Below the pieces are notes generated by a model. The model was given only the letters and a program-made list of their open reading frames with translations, searched no databases and had not been told where the DNA came from. DNA of 64,000 nucleotides from Pseudenterobacter timonensis (lineage in GTDB: Bacteria; Pseudomonadota; Gammaproteobacteria; Enterobacterales; Enterobacteriaceae). The stretch lies in NCBI RefSeq assembly GCF_900021175.1, contig NZ_FCOP01000011.1:434001-498000 (forward strand), in the 5' to 3' direction. Shown here one piece after another: positions 36,213-46,966 of this stretch; position 1 is the stretch's first letter, and every line of letters begins with the position of its first letter. The position numbers were made by a program, and so were the translations under genes.

Positions 36213-39188
36213 TTACCAACGGTGGTTAAGCAGGATATGACCGCCGTAAGCGGCATAGCTGTTTTCACCCCATTCGCCGCTCGCGCGCAGGGAGAGGGTT
36301 GTTGTGTCGTTCAGATTGCCGGTGATGCCCAGCTCTAACTGACCACGATCTTCCGGCGTATCGTTGCTGACGGTTTCTTCGTTGAAGGCGAGATCGTTTT
36401 GGCCTGCGCCTTTCAGCCAGTTAACCGCCACGTAAGGCTGCCAGGCCTTCACATCTTTTTGCTGGAAGTAGCTCGATTTCACACCGAGACGGCCGAACAC
36501 GCTGTCGTTATCCAGAGTCGAAATACGCACCCCGTCGCGGTCGGTGTGATTCTCCTGATCGAGATAGCTGTAGATCACCTGCGCCTGCGGCTCGATCTTC
36601 CAGGTGCGATCGTTTTCAGAAGGGATGATCCAGGCATGTCCCACCTCTAAAGAAGCGGCGAAACCTTCGCTGTCATAATCCTCATCGTTACGGTTGCTGG
36701 TCACCTTGTTGTTATACCAGCTGTAGGATGCCCAGGTATCAACGTAGCTGCCGAGGCGCAGATTTTCATCTTCCTGCCAGGTGGCATACAGGCCAACGTT
36801 AAAGCCGTCCACTTTACCCTGCGCGTCGCGCTTGTTGTGGCGGGCGCTGGCGTCGGTTTTCGCCTGACCTGCGCCAAACATGCCGCCCGCATGCAGCACG
36901 CCTTTCTCCATCGGCTTGCTCAGAAAATCGCTACCTACCTGAATCACCGTTGTGGTGGTGTCGTAGTTAACCCGATCGCCGCCGGCATTATTTTCATGAT
37001 AGCGGCCTTTGACGTACATCCAGGTGTTCAGATCTTCCGGGTTACGGAAAGTGATCTGATCGCGGTCGTCGCGTTTATGCAGGAACATACCCTGCGCGGC
37101 GAGGTAGTTCCCCAGATAGGCGCCGACTTCCGGGGCCATCACTTCAGGGGCGTTATTACCGCCATTACCGCCATTACCGCCGTTATCAGGATTGCCGCCA
37201 TTATCGGTATTGCCACCGTTGTCGGTGTTGCCGCCATCGTCGGTGTTGCCGCCGTTATCGGTATTGCCGCCATCGTCGGTGTTGCCGCCGTTATCGGTGT
37301 TGCCGCCATCATCGGTATTGCCGCCGTTATCGGTGTTGCCGCCGTCGTCGGTATTGCCGCCATCGTCGGTATTATCACCGCCATCGGTATCATCCGCCGG
37401 ATCGTCGGAAGGGATCGCTTTAGATTCCAGATACCAGTTGCCGTTGCTGTGCTGGTTAAGGTTGTATTCCCATGCACCGGCCACTACCGGCCGGGAGAGG
37501 CTCAGGGTCGCTTCGGAACTGCCGCCGACGCTAACCACTTCCATACCGTTAACCGTTTCTGCACCCAGTCCGCCAATGTTGGTGATGCTCAGATCCGACT
37601 GACCAAAGCTGCTGCCGGTGATAGTCAGATGATCGGTCGGCGAGCTATCGTCGCCCAGCACGCTGTTCATCACAATCAGGCTGCCTTCGGAGCCGGTATA
37701 GTCGCCATTAATAGTAAAATCATTGCCGACGCTCTTATCGTAGGCGGCAATCTGTAACGTCCCGCCATTGGTAACATTACCGTTGATGGTATCAACCCCT
37801 GCGGCGGATGATGTGCTATTACCGCTAACGGCATTCCATGCCGCCAGCGTACCGCCGCCAAGAATATCCACGTTGTTGTTCACTTCCCCTGCGCTGGCAA
37901 ACTGCGCGCCATTCTGGATGGTGATTCTGGCATTGCTGCCCTTTACTCCAAGCGTGGCGCCCTCCGCTACCAGCGTCGTGCCGCTGTGCAGGGTCGTATT
38001 TCCGGTATAGCTATTATTGCCGGTCAGGGTCAGCGTATTGGCATCTTTTTTCTCGACGCTGCCGCTACCGGTTATCTCATTAGTGAAGGTAAAGTCCTGG
38101 CCCTGGTTAAAAATAAAGGTGCCATTATTGGTCACATTGCCGCTCAGGGAGGCGTTGGTGATACCCTCGCCAAGTTGCAGAGTGGCATCCTTAGCGATAA
38201 GCGTTGAGCCGCTATTGGCGACGTCGCCGGTCAGCGTCAGTTTGCCGCTATTTACCGCCAGCGCATTGCCAGAGCCGATAAGATCAATATCGCCGGTTAA
38301 CGTCCACTCGGCGCCGTTCATCGTCAGCGAGGCGAAGCCGTCGCCGTCGTTCAGACCGACGAAATTGCTGTCCTCGGTACCCGTACCAACCAGCGTTACC
38401 GTATTGCCTGTTGAACCGGTTGAAACCACGTCGCCGTTTAACATGGAGCCGGTATTCAGTGCGAGAGTATTATTTCGGTTGCTGGCAAAAAATATGGCTT
38501 TTTCACCGCCATTCACGATACCGGTGTTGGTAATATCGACTTTCGCATCGCCTGTCGCCACGATACCATTTTGCGTACCGTCTACGGTTCCGCTGTTAAT
38601 AAGTTTGGTATTGCCACTGGTTAATGCGATGCCATCACCTTTAATTCCGGAAATGGTGCCTTCGTTGTTAATCGCAACGCCTGTTTCTGTTATCAGACCG
38701 TTTTTACCTTTAATAATACCGGAGTTGGTGTTATTAATTTGGAACGTAGAGGCATCCCGACTAACAAAAACACCACTTTCAAGACCAATGATTTTTCCCT
38801 GATTATTTAAAACGCCTTGCATAGAGCTAATATTTACAGCGTTTCCAGAAGTTGACGATATGGCCGCCTCGGCTTCGTTCACGATTTCCACAGGTTGTGC
38901 CCCGGTATTGATCTCAAGACCATTACCCTTGCCGGAAATATTTCCTTTATTAGTTAGCGTTGAGACAGTAATACCATTGAGCGTGACGGCAGGCGTATCA
39001 TCAGCCGAAGAAATAGTGACATCTTTATTAATAACATACTCTGTATCAGTGGAGAGTTCCTGCGGTACAGAGGTGGATTGATCAATAGTTCCAGCAGAAC
39101 TAATTATTGGTGTGAATATTAATAGCGCGGGGAAAAGTCTGCCCAACGTTTGCGTGGTTATGTTTAATTCAAAGCGTTTGGTACTCAT
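36213..39188 (-). CDS. Autotransporter adhesin-like outer-membrane protein (type Va)
   Basis: This is a 991-residue protein starting at the ATG at 39188 (MSTKRFELNITTQTL; an ATG at 39200 is also in frame). An N-terminal signal peptide ends near SSAGT. The passenger (about 40-590) is Gly/Asn/Thr/Ser-rich, with many short beta repeats (such as NSGTVDGTQNGI, GNNSYTGNTTLHSGTTLV) typical of a beta-helix. A Gly/Asn/Asp tandem-repeat linker (about 597-678) follows. The last 300 residues form a beta-barrel domain with LNTWMYVKGRYHEN and FNVGLYATWQ, ending in aromatic NHRW. It resembles AIDA-I/pertactin-type adhesins. Ligand unknown. No protease motif seen. Confidence 0.88.
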   Translation of the reverse strand: MSTKRFELNITTQTLGRLFPALLIFTPIISSAGTIDQSTSVPQELSTDTEYVINKDVTISSADDTPAVTLNGITVSTLTNKGNISGKGNGLEINTGAQPVEIVNEAEAAISSTSGNAVNISSMQGVLNNQGKIIGLESGVFVSRDASTFQINNTNSGIIKGKNGLITETGVAINNEGTISGIKGDGIALTSGNTKLINSGTVDGTQNGIVATGDAKVDITNTGIVNGGEKAIFFASNRNNTLALNTGSMLNGDVVSTGSTGNTVTLVGTGTEDSNFVGLNDGDGFASLTMNGAEWTLTGDIDLIGSGNALAVNSGKLTLTGDVANSGSTLIAKDATLQLGEGITNASLSGNVTNNGTFIFNQGQDFTFTNEITGSGSVEKKDANTLTLTGNNSYTGNTTLHSGTTLVAEGATLGVKGSNARITIQNGAQFASAGEVNNNVDILGGGTLAAWNAVSGNSTSSAAGVDTINGNVTNGGTLQIAAYDKSVGNDFTINGDYTGSEGSLIVMNSVLGDDSSPTDHLTITGSSFGQSDLSITNIGGLGAETVNGMEVVSVGGSSEATLSLSRPVVAGAWEYNLNQHSNGNWYLESKAIPSDDPADDTDGGDNTDDGGNTDDGGNTDNGGNTDDGGNTDNGGNTDDGGNTDNGGNTDDGGNTDNGGNTDNGGNPDNGGNGGNGGNNAPEVMAPEVGAYLGNYLAAQGMFLHKRDDRDQITFRNPEDLNTWMYVKGRYHENNAGGDRVNYDTTTTVIQVGSDFLSKPMEKGVLHAGGMFGAGQAKTDASARHNKRDAQGKVDGFNVGLYATWQEDENLRLGSYVDTWASYSWYNNKVTSNRNDEDYDSEGFAASLEVGHAWIIPSENDRTWKIEPQAQVIYSYLDQENHTDRDGVRISTLDNDSVFGRLGVKSSYFQQKDVKAWQPYVAVNWLKGAGQNDLAFNEETVSNDTPEDRGQLELGITGNLNDTTTLSLRASGEWGENSYAAYGGHILLNHRW
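37154..37396 (-). repeat. In-frame tandem repeat encoding GGNTDD/GGNTDN linker
   Basis: About 11 copies of an 18-bp unit encode GGN(T/P)D(D/N). The DD and DN forms alternate, so the higher-order period is 36 bp. The array ends in GGNGGNGGNN and is followed by the beta-barrel. Copy-number change would keep the frame and alter linker length in the autotransporter. Confidence 0.88.
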
Positions 39189-39567
39189 ACACACATCCAT
39201 TTGAAAGAAAAGATATTGCTCTTTGAGAATAAGAGTTGGTTGTTCTTACTCCATGAAGGGTCTGATTAACAGCGAGGAGCGTAAAATTATTCTTCCTCTC
39301 TACGGTTGTGTATACTTTATTTTATTAAAGTCATATTTTAATAATTCTTAATATGTATAGTATTTTTATCTGTTGATCATTAATAACCCTGTTTTTTGCG
39401 AGGGAATAGAGGGTTGTATCTGAATTATTTATGGGTGAGCGTGATGTCGCTTGTAGACATGTCAGCACAACATTCATCAGGAAAACGCGTAAAAGCAACT
39501 TTAAGCGAGTAGGGCAACTGTTTACACTCTCAGCTACTCGTGACAATGACTAAAAACAGGCCACGCC
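39189..39567. other. AT-rich gene-free region between autotransporter and kefF
   Basis: About 380 bases with many A/T runs (for example TTTATTTTATTAAAGTCATA near 39310) and no supported gene. It must hold the divergent promoters of the autotransporter and of kefFC. AT-rich, curved-looking sequence like this is often bound by H-NS. An inverted repeat CGAGTAG/CTACTCG (39506-39512 and 39534-39540) lies 27 bases before kefF and could be an operator. Confidence 0.5.
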
Positions 39568-40098
39568 ATGATTCTTATTATTTACGCGCATCCTTATCCG
39601 CAGCATTCGCATGCGAACAGGTACATGCTTGAGCATTTAAACACTCTGGATGGGGTAGAGGTTCGTTCTCTTTATCAGCTATACCCTGACTTTAATATCG
39701 ATATCGCCGCTGAACAGGAGGCGCTCTCTCGTGCCGATCTGCTTGTCTGGCAACATCCGATGCAGTGGTACAGTACGCCGCCGTTGCTCAAGCTGTGGAT
39801 CGACAAGGTTCTCTCACACGGCTGGGCGTACGGTCATGGCGGGACGGCGCTGAAGGGAAAAAGCCTGCTCTGGGCGGTCACTACTGGTGGCAGCGAGCAC
39901 CATTTTGAGATTGGCGCTCACCCGGGATTTGAGGTACTGGCGCAACCGTTACAGGCTACGGCGCTTTACTGCGGGCTGGAGTGGCTCGAACCCTTTGTTA
40001 TGCACGATACCTTTATTAGTGATGATGAAACGCTGCAGGCTGAGGCCCGCCGTTATAAACGACGTTTAGTTGACTGGCAGGAGAGACAAGATGGATAG
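39568..40098 (+). CDS. kefF: KefF, NAD(P)H:quinone oxidoreductase-like ancillary subunit
   Basis: KefF is a flavodoxin-fold cytoplasmic protein needed for full activity of the KefC potassium efflux channel, with quinone reductase activity in E. coli. The 176-residue protein has the FMN-binding start [39 protein letters not shown] and the TTGGSEHHF loop. Its stop lies inside kefC (8-base overlap), as in E. coli. Confidence 0.97.
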   Translation: MILIIYAHPYPQHSHANRYMLEHLNTLDGVEVRSLYQLYPDFNIDIAAEQEALSRADLLVWQHPMQWYSTPPLLKLWIDKVLSHGWAYGHGGTALKGKSLLWAVTTGGSEHHFEIGAHPGFEVLAQPLQATALYCGLEWLEPFVMHDTFISDDETLQAEARRYKRRLVDWQERQDG

Positions 40099-41956
40099 CC
40101 ATACCCTGATACAAGCGCTGATCTACCTTGGCGCCGCTGCGCTGATCGTGCCTGTTGCGGTGCGCCTGGGGCTGGGATCGGTGCTGGGTTATCTCATTGC
40201 CGGTTGCGTGATAGGACCGTGGGGATTGCGTCTGGTTACCGACGCGGAATCAATCCTTCACTTTGCCGAGATTGGCGTGGTGCTGATGCTGTTTGTGATT
40301 GGACTGGAGCTGGATCCGCAGCGCCTGTGGAAGCTTCGTGCCTCGGTCTTCGGCGGCGGCGCGTTACAGATGGTGGCCTGTGGCGTGTTGCTCGGCGGTT
40401 TCTGTATCCTGCTGGGGATGGCGTGGAAAGTGGCGGCGCTTATCGGCATGACGCTGGCGCTCTCCTCCACGGCTATCGCCATGCAGGCGATGAATGAACG
40501 CAACCTGACGGTTACGCAGATGGGGCGAAGCGCCTTTTCGGTGCTGCTGTTTCAGGATATCGCCGCCATCCCGCTGGTGGCGATGATCCCGTTGCTGGCC
40601 ACCTCCGGCGCCGCAACTACCCTCGGCGCCTTTACCCTCTCAGCGCTGAAGGTGGCAGGCGCGCTGGCGCTGGTGATCCTGCTGGGGCGCTATGTGACCC
40701 GCCCGCTGCTGCGCTTTGTCGCCCGCTCAGGCCTGCGCGAAGTCTTTAGCGCCGTGGCGCTATTTCTGGTCTTTGGTTTTGGCTTGCTGCTGGAAGAGGC
40801 GGGCTTATCCATGGCGATGGGGGCCTTTCTGGCAGGCGTTCTGCTGGCAAGCTCCGAATACCGCCACGCGCTGGAGAGCGATATCGAGCCGTTTAAGGGG
40901 CTGCTGCTGGGGCTCTTTTTCATCGGTGTGGGAATGTCCATCGATTTCGGGACGCTGGTTACCCATCCGCTGCGGATCCTGTTGTTGCTGGCCGGTTTCC
41001 TGGTCATCAAAATGGTTATGCTCTGGCTAATCGCCCGCCCGCTCCAGGTACCTGGCAGACAGCGCCGCTGGTTCGCCGTCCTGCTGGGGCAGGGGAGTGA
41101 ATTTGCGTTCGTGGTATTTGGCGCGGCGCATATGGCGAACGTGCTTGATCCCGAGTGGGCAAAAGCGTTAACCCTCGCGGTGGCGCTCTCTATGGCGGCG
41201 ACGCCGATTCTGCTGGTGGTGCTGACGCGCCTTGAGGCAGCGGGAAAAGAGCAGGCGCGGGAAGCGGATGAAATTGACGAGGAGCAGCCGCGCGTTATCA
41301 TCGCCGGGTTTGGCCGATTCGGGCAGATCGCCGGGCGACTGTTGCTCTCCAGCGGTGTAAAAATGGTCATTCTGGATCACGATCCAGACCACATTGAAAC
41401 CCTGCGCAAGTTTGATATGAAGGTCTTTTATGGCGACGCGACGCGGGTGGATCTGCTGGAGTCCGCCGGAGCGGCGAAGGCGGAAGTATTGATTAACGCC
41501 ATCGACGATCCGCAGTCCAGCCTCCAGCTCACCGAACTGGCGCAGACGCATTTCCCGCATCTGCAAATCATCTCCCGGGCGCGCGATGTCGATCACTACA
41601 TCAAGCTGCGTCAGGCAGGGGTTATCGCGCCGGAACGTGAAACCTTCGAAGGGGCGCTCAAGTCAGGCCGTATGGCGCTGGAACGCTTAGGCGTCGGGGC
41701 GTATGAAGCGCGTGAGCGCGCCGACCGTTTCCGCCGCTTCAATACCGATATGGTAGAGGAGATGGTCGGAATGGCGGAAAACTCCGCCAGGGCGCGTGCG
41801 GCGGTGGTTAAACGCACCAGTGCCATGCTGACCGAGATCATCAATGAGGACCGTAACCATCTGTCACTGACCCAGCGCCATGGCTGGCAGGGAACGGAAG
41901 AGGGCAAACATACCGGCGACCGGCAGGACGAGCCGCAGAGTAAACCTTCAGTGTGA
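40091..41956 (+). CDS. kefC: Glutathione-gated K+ efflux system KefC
   Basis: KefC is an inner-membrane K+/H+ exchanger of the CPA2 family, gated by glutathione adducts, which protects against electrophiles. The start at 40091 ([14 protein letters not shown]) gives 621 residues, the family norm. The N-terminal half is hydrophobic (about 12 segments, with [13 protein letters not shown] and [13 protein letters not shown]). A cytoplasmic RCK/TrkA-N domain begins near residue 400 with [17 protein letters not shown]. It overlaps kefF and is probably translationally coupled to it. Confidence 0.98.
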   Translation: MDSHTLIQALIYLGAAALIVPVAVRLGLGSVLGYLIAGCVIGPWGLRLVTDAESILHFAEIGVVLMLFVIGLELDPQRLWKLRASVFGGGALQMVACGVLLGGFCILLGMAWKVAALIGMTLALSSTAIAMQAMNERNLTVTQMGRSAFSVLLFQDIAAIPLVAMIPLLATSGAATTLGAFTLSALKVAGALALVILLGRYVTRPLLRFVARSGLREVFSAVALFLVFGFGLLLEEAGLSMAMGAFLAGVLLASSEYRHALESDIEPFKGLLLGLFFIGVGMSIDFGTLVTHPLRILLLLAGFLVIKMVMLWLIARPLQVPGRQRRWFAVLLGQGSEFAFVVFGAAHMANVLDPEWAKALTLAVALSMAATPILLVVLTRLEAAGKEQAREADEIDEEQPRVIIAGFGRFGQIAGRLLLSSGVKMVILDHDPDHIETLRKFDMKVFYGDATRVDLLESAGAAKAEVLINAIDDPQSSLQLTELAQTHFPHLQIISRARDVDHYIKLRQAGVIAPERETFEGALKSGRMALERLGVGAYEARERADRFRRFNTDMVEEMVGMAENSARARAAVVKRTSAMLTEIINEDRNHLSLTQRHGWQGTEEGKHTGDRQDEPQSKPSV

Positions 41957-42006
41957 AGAGGGGTTGCCAGCAATAATAAAAAATTTCCGCTTCTTTACTC
42001 TGTGGC

Positions 42007-42550
<544 letters not shown>

Positions 42551-42557
42551 GCGATCT

Positions 42558-42578
42558 CCTCTCCCCGTCGGGGAGAGG
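42558..42578. terminator. Hairpin between convergent folA and apaH
   Basis: CCTCTCCCC and GGGGAGAGG form a perfect 9-bp stem with a GTC loop, 8 bases after the folA stop. It is followed by GATCTCAATTCTT, so it is a moderate terminator candidate. Confidence 0.6.
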
Positions 42579-42589
42579 GATCTCAATTC

Positions 42590-43438
42590 TTACGAGGCCA
42601 CCGCCTCTTCATCGCCCAGACTCTGCTGCCGGTTCGATGGCTGTACAAAGTACGCCTTATCCTCCCAGCGCAGACAGGTTAACTCCCCGCCCCAGCAGCA
42701 GCCGGTATCCAACGCGTAGACGTTTGGCGGCGTGCCTTTACCTTCCAGAGAGGCCCAGTGGCCAAAGACAACGCTGTACGCCTCCGTCACCGGACCGGGT
42801 ATAGCGAACCATGGTTTGAGCGGTGCGGGCGCGTTGATCGGCGTATCTTTGCAGTACATATCAAGCTGGCCGTTCGGAAAGCAGTAGCGCATCCGGGTAA
42901 AGGCGTTAGTGATAAAGCGCAGGCGCGCCAGACCGCTCAACTCCGGGCTCCAGTTGTTGGGCATATCGCCATACATCGCGTCGAGGAAAAAGGGATAGGA
43001 GTCGCTGGCCAGCACCGCCTCGACGTCGCGAGCGCACTCTTTTGCCGTCGCCAGATCCCACTGCGGGGTGATCCCGGCATGCGCCATCACCAGCTTTTTC
43101 TCTTCATCAATTTGCAGCAGCGGCTGGCGACGCAGCCAGTTGAGCAGCTCGTCGGCGTCGTCCGCCTCAAGCAGCGGCGTCACGCGATCTTTGGGTTTAT
43201 TGCGGCTGATACCGGCAAAAACCGCCAGCAGATGCAGATCGTGATTGCCAAGCACCATGCGCACGCTGTCGCCCAGTGATTTGACGTAGCGGAGCACCTC
43301 CAGCGAACCGGGGCCGCGCGCCACCAGGTCGCCCGTCAGCCAGAGCGTATCTCTCCCTGGCGTAAACTCTACCTGTTTTAATAACGCGATCAGTTCATCG
43401 TAGCAACCGTGAACGTCGCCAATAAGATATGTAGACAT
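42590..43438 (-). CDS. apaH: Symmetrical bis(5'-nucleosyl)-tetraphosphatase
   Basis: ApaH cleaves Ap4A to two ADP and also decaps Np4-capped RNA. The 282-residue protein has calcineurin-like metallophosphatase motifs: [10 protein letters not shown] at residues 8-17, [10 protein letters not shown] near 36, VLGNHDLHL near 62, and AHAGI near 120. It is the last gene of the minus-strand lptD-surA-pdxA-rsmA-apaG-apaH block, three bases after apaG. Confidence 0.98.
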   Translation of the reverse strand: MSTYLIGDVHGCYDELIALLKQVEFTPGRDTLWLTGDLVARGPGSLEVLRYVKSLGDSVRMVLGNHDLHLLAVFAGISRNKPKDRVTPLLEADDADELLNWLRRQPLLQIDEEKKLVMAHAGITPQWDLATAKECARDVEAVLASDSYPFFLDAMYGDMPNNWSPELSGLARLRFITNAFTRMRYCFPNGQLDMYCKDTPINAPAPLKPWFAIPGPVTEAYSVVFGHWASLEGKGTPPNVYALDTGCCWGGELTCLRWEDKAYFVQPSNRQQSLGDEEAVAS

Positions 43439-43441
43439 GTT

Positions 43442-43819
43442 TTAGTGTATGCGTGTAGGAACAGAGAGACGGAAAACGGGAATAGCAATGCGGAACGCGT
43501 TGCCGTCAGCATCGACCATTTCGTAATGGCCCTGCATGGTGCCCAGCGGCGTCTCAATGATGGCGCCGCTGGTATATTGATACTCTTCGCCAGGGGCGAT
43601 ATGAGGCTGCTCGCCTACCACACCCTCTCCCTGGACTTCAATCTCACGGCCATGGCCGTTAGTGATAAGCCAGTAGCGCCCCAGCAGCTGCACGGGCACC
43701 CGCCCCAGGTTGCGAATGGTCACGGTATAAGCAAAAACAAAACGTTCTTCATCCGGTGTGGACTGGGATTCGATGTAGACGCTCTGGACCTGAACACATA
43801 CGCGGGGCGAATCATACAT
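43442..43819 (-). CDS. apaG: ApaG (DUF525) protein
   Basis: This is a 125-residue small beta-sandwich (fibronectin III-like) protein of unknown biochemical role, named for its place before apaH and linked in E. coli genetics to Co2+ resistance. Conserved segments are [42 protein letters not shown] and GTMQGHYEM. It lies three bases after rsmA in the same operon. Confidence 0.97.
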   Translation of the reverse strand: MYDSPRVCVQVQSVYIESQSTPDEERFVFAYTVTIRNLGRVPVQLLGRYWLITNGHGREIEVQGEGVVGEQPHIAPGEEYQYTSGAIIETPLGTMQGHYEMVDADGNAFRIAIPVFRLSVPTRIH

Positions 43820-43822
43820 GGC

Positions 43823-44644
43823 TTAGTTCTCCTTCGGCGGCCTGCTTTCGCTGATGAAATTCGCCATCCTGCAGTACTGTTCAACGGAGATATTCTCCGC
43901 TCGCATCGCCGGATCGATACCGAGTTCGGTTAACGTTTCGACGGAGAACAGATTGCCCAGGCTGTTGCGAATCGTTTTGCGGCGCTGGTTAAAGGCTTCT
44001 GTGGTAATGCGGCTCAGCACGCGCAGATCCTTCACCGGATACGGCATCGTTTTGTGCGGCACCAGGCGCACCACTGCAGAGTCGACCTTAGGCGGCGGCG
44101 TAAATGCCGTCGGCGGGACTTCCAGCACAGGGATAACGTTGCAGTAATACTGCGCCATCACGCTCAGTCGACCATACGCTTTACTGTTCGGGCCTGCAAC
44201 CAGTCGATTGACGACCTCTTTTTGCAGCATAAAGTGCATGTCGGCAATGGCATCAGTATAGCTAAACAGATGGAACATTAGCGGGGTGGAGATGTTATAC
44301 GGCAGGTTGCCAAAGACGCGCAGCGGCTGACCCAGCTTCTCAGAGAGCTCGCCGAAGTTCATGGTCATGGCATCCTGCTGATAAATAGTCAGCTTAGGAC
44401 CAAGGAACGGATGCGTTTGCAGACGTGCCGCCAGATCGCGGTCCAGCTCAATCACGGTGAGCTGGTCGAGGCGTTCGCCGACCGGCTCGGTCAGCGCGGC
44501 AAGACCCGGGCCGATTTCGACCATGGCCTGGCCTTTCTGCGGATTGATGGCCGCAACAATACTGTCGATCACAAATTGATCGTTGAGGAAGTTTTGCCCG
44601 AAGCGTTTACGGGCTAAGTGGCCCTGATGGACTCGATTAGTCAT
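43823..44644 (-). CDS. rsmA: 16S rRNA dimethyladenosine transferase (KsgA)
   Basis: RsmA dimethylates A1518 and A1519 of 16S rRNA late in 30S assembly; loss gives kasugamycin resistance. The 273-residue protein has the SAM motif [13 protein letters not shown] near residue 43, [12 protein letters not shown] near 64, and the catalytic [12 protein letters not shown] near 113. The RKTIRNSL segment in the C-terminal helical domain is also present. It overlaps the end of pdxA by 4 bases (ATGA-type). Confidence 0.98.
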   Translation of the reverse strand: MTNRVHQGHLARKRFGQNFLNDQFVIDSIVAAINPQKGQAMVEIGPGLAALTEPVGERLDQLTVIELDRDLAARLQTHPFLGPKLTIYQQDAMTMNFGELSEKLGQPLRVFGNLPYNISTPLMFHLFSYTDAIADMHFMLQKEVVNRLVAGPNSKAYGRLSVMAQYYCNVIPVLEVPPTAFTPPPKVDSAVVRLVPHKTMPYPVKDLRVLSRITTEAFNQRRKTIRNSLGNLFSVETLTELGIDPAMRAENISVEQYCRMANFISESRPPKEN

Positions 44645-45627
44645 TGAGTATTAACAATCATTTTGATGGCGAGGTTAAGCGCCGTAATAAAACTGCCGAC
44701 ATCCGCTTTTCCCTGGCCTGCCAAATCGAGAGCAGTGCCGTGGTCAACGGAGGTGCGAATAAAGGGTAAACCGAGGGTGATATTCACGCCGCGGCCAAAG
44801 CCCTGGTATTTTAGCACGGGTAGGCCCTGATCGTGGTACATCGCCAGCACGGCGTCTGCATTATCCAGATATTTGGGCTGAAAGAGGGTGTCCGCCGGTA
44901 GCGGCCCGCTAAGATTCATCCCTTTGGCGCGCATTTCTTCAAGCACCGGAATGATAGTATCAATCTCTTCGGTACCCATATGTCCGCCTTCGCCCGCGTG
45001 GGGGTTCAGCCCACACACCAGCACGTGCGGGCGGGCAATGCCGAACTTAGTCTGCAAATCATGATGCAGAATAGTAATGATTTCGCGAAGCAGTTCAGGC
45101 GTAATGGCTTCAGGGATCGCTTTGATCGGCAGATGGGTGGTTACCAGGGCGACGCGCATCGCCTCTGTCGCCAGCATCATCACCACTTTCGGGCTCTGCG
45201 AGCGCTCCTCAAAAAACTCTGTGTGCCCGGTAAAGGGAATGCCCGCCTCGTTGATAACGCCTTTATGCACCGGTCCGGTAATCAGCGCGGCAAACTCCCC
45301 CGCCAGGCAGCCGTCGCAGGCGCGCGCCAGCGTCTCCACCACGTAAGAGCCATTTTCCACGCTGAGCTGGCCCGCGACCGCGGGGACCCGCAGGGAGACG
45401 GGAAGCAGCGTCAACGTTCCGGCCTGCTGCGGGGCAGGGGCGCGGGAGGCATCATAGGGAAGAAGCGTCAGCGGCAGGCCGAGCAGAGCGGCCCGCTCCT
45501 GTAACAGCGAGGCATCCGCACAGACAACCAGCTCCACGGGCCAGCTGCGCTGGGCAAGCTGGACCACCAGATCCGGGCCAATCCCGGCAGGTTCGCCGGG
45601 CGTGATGACGACACGGTGCTGTTTCAT
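44641..45627 (-). CDS. pdxA: 4-hydroxythreonine-4-phosphate dehydrogenase
   Basis: PdxA oxidises 4-phosphohydroxy-L-threonine in pyridoxal phosphate synthesis, with a divalent metal. The 328-residue protein starts [15 protein letters not shown]. The three metal histidines lie in [23 protein letters not shown] and [13 protein letters not shown]. Its ATG overlaps the surA stop by one base. Confidence 0.98.
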   Translation of the reverse strand: MKQHRVVITPGEPAGIGPDLVVQLAQRSWPVELVVCADASLLQERAALLGLPLTLLPYDASRAPAPQQAGTLTLLPVSLRVPAVAGQLSVENGSYVVETLARACDGCLAGEFAALITGPVHKGVINEAGIPFTGHTEFFEERSQSPKVVMMLATEAMRVALVTTHLPIKAIPEAITPELLREIITILHHDLQTKFGIARPHVLVCGLNPHAGEGGHMGTEEIDTIIPVLEEMRAKGMNLSGPLPADTLFQPKYLDNADAVLAMYHDQGLPVLKYQGFGRGVNITLGLPFIRTSVDHGTALDLAGQGKADVGSFITALNLAIKMIVNTQ

Positions 45628-46913
45628 TAGTTGCTCAGCACTTTCACATAAGCACTGGCGCGCTGCTCCTGCATCCAGGTCGCCGCTTCTTCAGAGAATT
45701 TACGGTTGAAGAGCATGCGGTAAGCGCGATCTTTCTGCGCCGCATCGGTTTTATCCACGTTACGGGTATCCAGCAGCTCGATCAGGTGCCAGCCAAACGA
45801 AGAGTGAACCGGCTCGCTGATCTGGCCCTTGTTCAGCTTCATCAGCGCATCGCGGAAAGCAGGATCGTAGACCGCAGGCGCTGCCCAGCCCAGATCGCCG
45901 CCCTGATTGACGGAGCCCGGATCCTGAGAGAACTCTTTTGCGGCGGCGGCGAAGGTGGTTTTGCCGCTCTTGATATCCGCAGCGATTTGCACAAGCTTAG
46001 CGCGGGCCTGGTCGTCGGTCATAATCGGCGACGGTTTTAACAGGATGTGGCGAGCATGGACTTCCGTAACGGAGACGCTTTTGCTCTGCCCGCGCAGATC
46101 GTTCACCTTCAGGATATGGAAGCCTACGCCAGAGCGGATTGGGCCGATGATATCGCCTTTCTTCGCGGTGCTCAGCGCCTGAGCGAAGATAGAAGGCAGC
46201 TCCTGAATACGGCCCCACCCCATCTGACCGCCTTTCAGAGCCTGCTGGTCGGCAGAGTAGGTGATAGCCAGTTTGCCAAAGTCCGCGCCGTTACGTGCCT
46301 GGTCGACAATGGAACGCGCCTGGTTTTCCGCTTCAGCCGCCTGATCGGAGGTCGGGTTTTCCGGCAGCGGGATCAGAATGTGGCTCAGGTTCAGCTCGGT
46401 GCTGCCGTCGTTCTGGTTGCCTACCTGCTGCGCCAGCTGATCGACCTCCTGAGGCAGAATGGTGACGCGGCGACGTACCTCGTTGTTACGCACTTCCGAA
46501 ATCAGCATCTCTTTGCGGATTTGATTACGGTAGGTGGCGTAATTGATGCCGTCATAGGCCAGACGGCTGCGCATCTGATCCATCGTCATGTTGTTTTGTT
46601 TTGCGATATTGGCGATGGCCTGATCGAGCTGTTCGTCAGAGATCTTCACGCCCATTTTCTGGCCCATCTGCAAAACAATCTGATCCATGATCAGGCGTTC
46701 AAGGATCTGATGACGCAGCGTGGTGTCATCAGGAAGCTGCTGACCTGCCTGGCCCGCGTTGAGCTTGACGGATTGCATCAAACCATCAACGTCGCTTTCC
46801 AGCACGACGCCGTTATTTACAACGGCGGCGACTTTGTCGACAACCTGCGGGGCAGCGAAGCTGGTATTCGCAACCATGGCGATACCGAGCAGCAGCGTTT
46901 TCCAGTTCTTCAT
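45627..46913 (-). CDS. surA: Periplasmic chaperone / peptidyl-prolyl isomerase SurA
   Basis: SurA escorts unfolded outer-membrane proteins, including LptD, across the periplasm to BamA. The 428-residue protein has a signal peptide ending SFAAPQV near residue 20 and an N-terminal chaperone module. Two parvulin domains (about 173-275 and 284-385) contain LSHILIPLP and [11 protein letters not shown] starts and GGDLGW- and [12 protein letters not shown] ends. It lies between lptD and pdxA, an order conserved in enterics. The autotransporter above is a plausible client. Confidence 0.98.
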   Translation of the reverse strand: MKNWKTLLLGIAMVANTSFAAPQVVDKVAAVVNNGVVLESDVDGLMQSVKLNAGQAGQQLPDDTTLRHQILERLIMDQIVLQMGQKMGVKISDEQLDQAIANIAKQNNMTMDQMRSRLAYDGINYATYRNQIRKEMLISEVRNNEVRRRVTILPQEVDQLAQQVGNQNDGSTELNLSHILIPLPENPTSDQAAEAENQARSIVDQARNGADFGKLAITYSADQQALKGGQMGWGRIQELPSIFAQALSTAKKGDIIGPIRSGVGFHILKVNDLRGQSKSVSVTEVHARHILLKPSPIMTDDQARAKLVQIAADIKSGKTTFAAAAKEFSQDPGSVNQGGDLGWAAPAVYDPAFRDALMKLNKGQISEPVHSSFGWHLIELLDTRNVDKTDAAQKDRAYRMLFNRKFSEEAATWMQEQRASAYVKVLSN

Positions 46914-46966
46914 ACTTTTTCCATTTCAATTAACCGCACAGCGGATTACGTGGTAAATCAGGCACA

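Noticed and set aside
37154..37396. CRISPR-like array
   Set aside because: Regular repeats are present but they are contiguous, coding 18-bp units without unique spacers, inside an intact reading frame.
37192..37602. Plus-strand frame with repeated PPLSVL/PPSSVL
   Set aside because: This is the complement of the autotransporter linker repeat. The protein repeat only reflects the 18-bp DNA repeat and there is no start context.
36837..37757. 306-codon plus-strand frame rich in GVAAVIGIAAIVGVAA
   Set aside because: It looks like a membrane protein but is another frame across the same tandem repeat and barrel coding sequence of the autotransporter.
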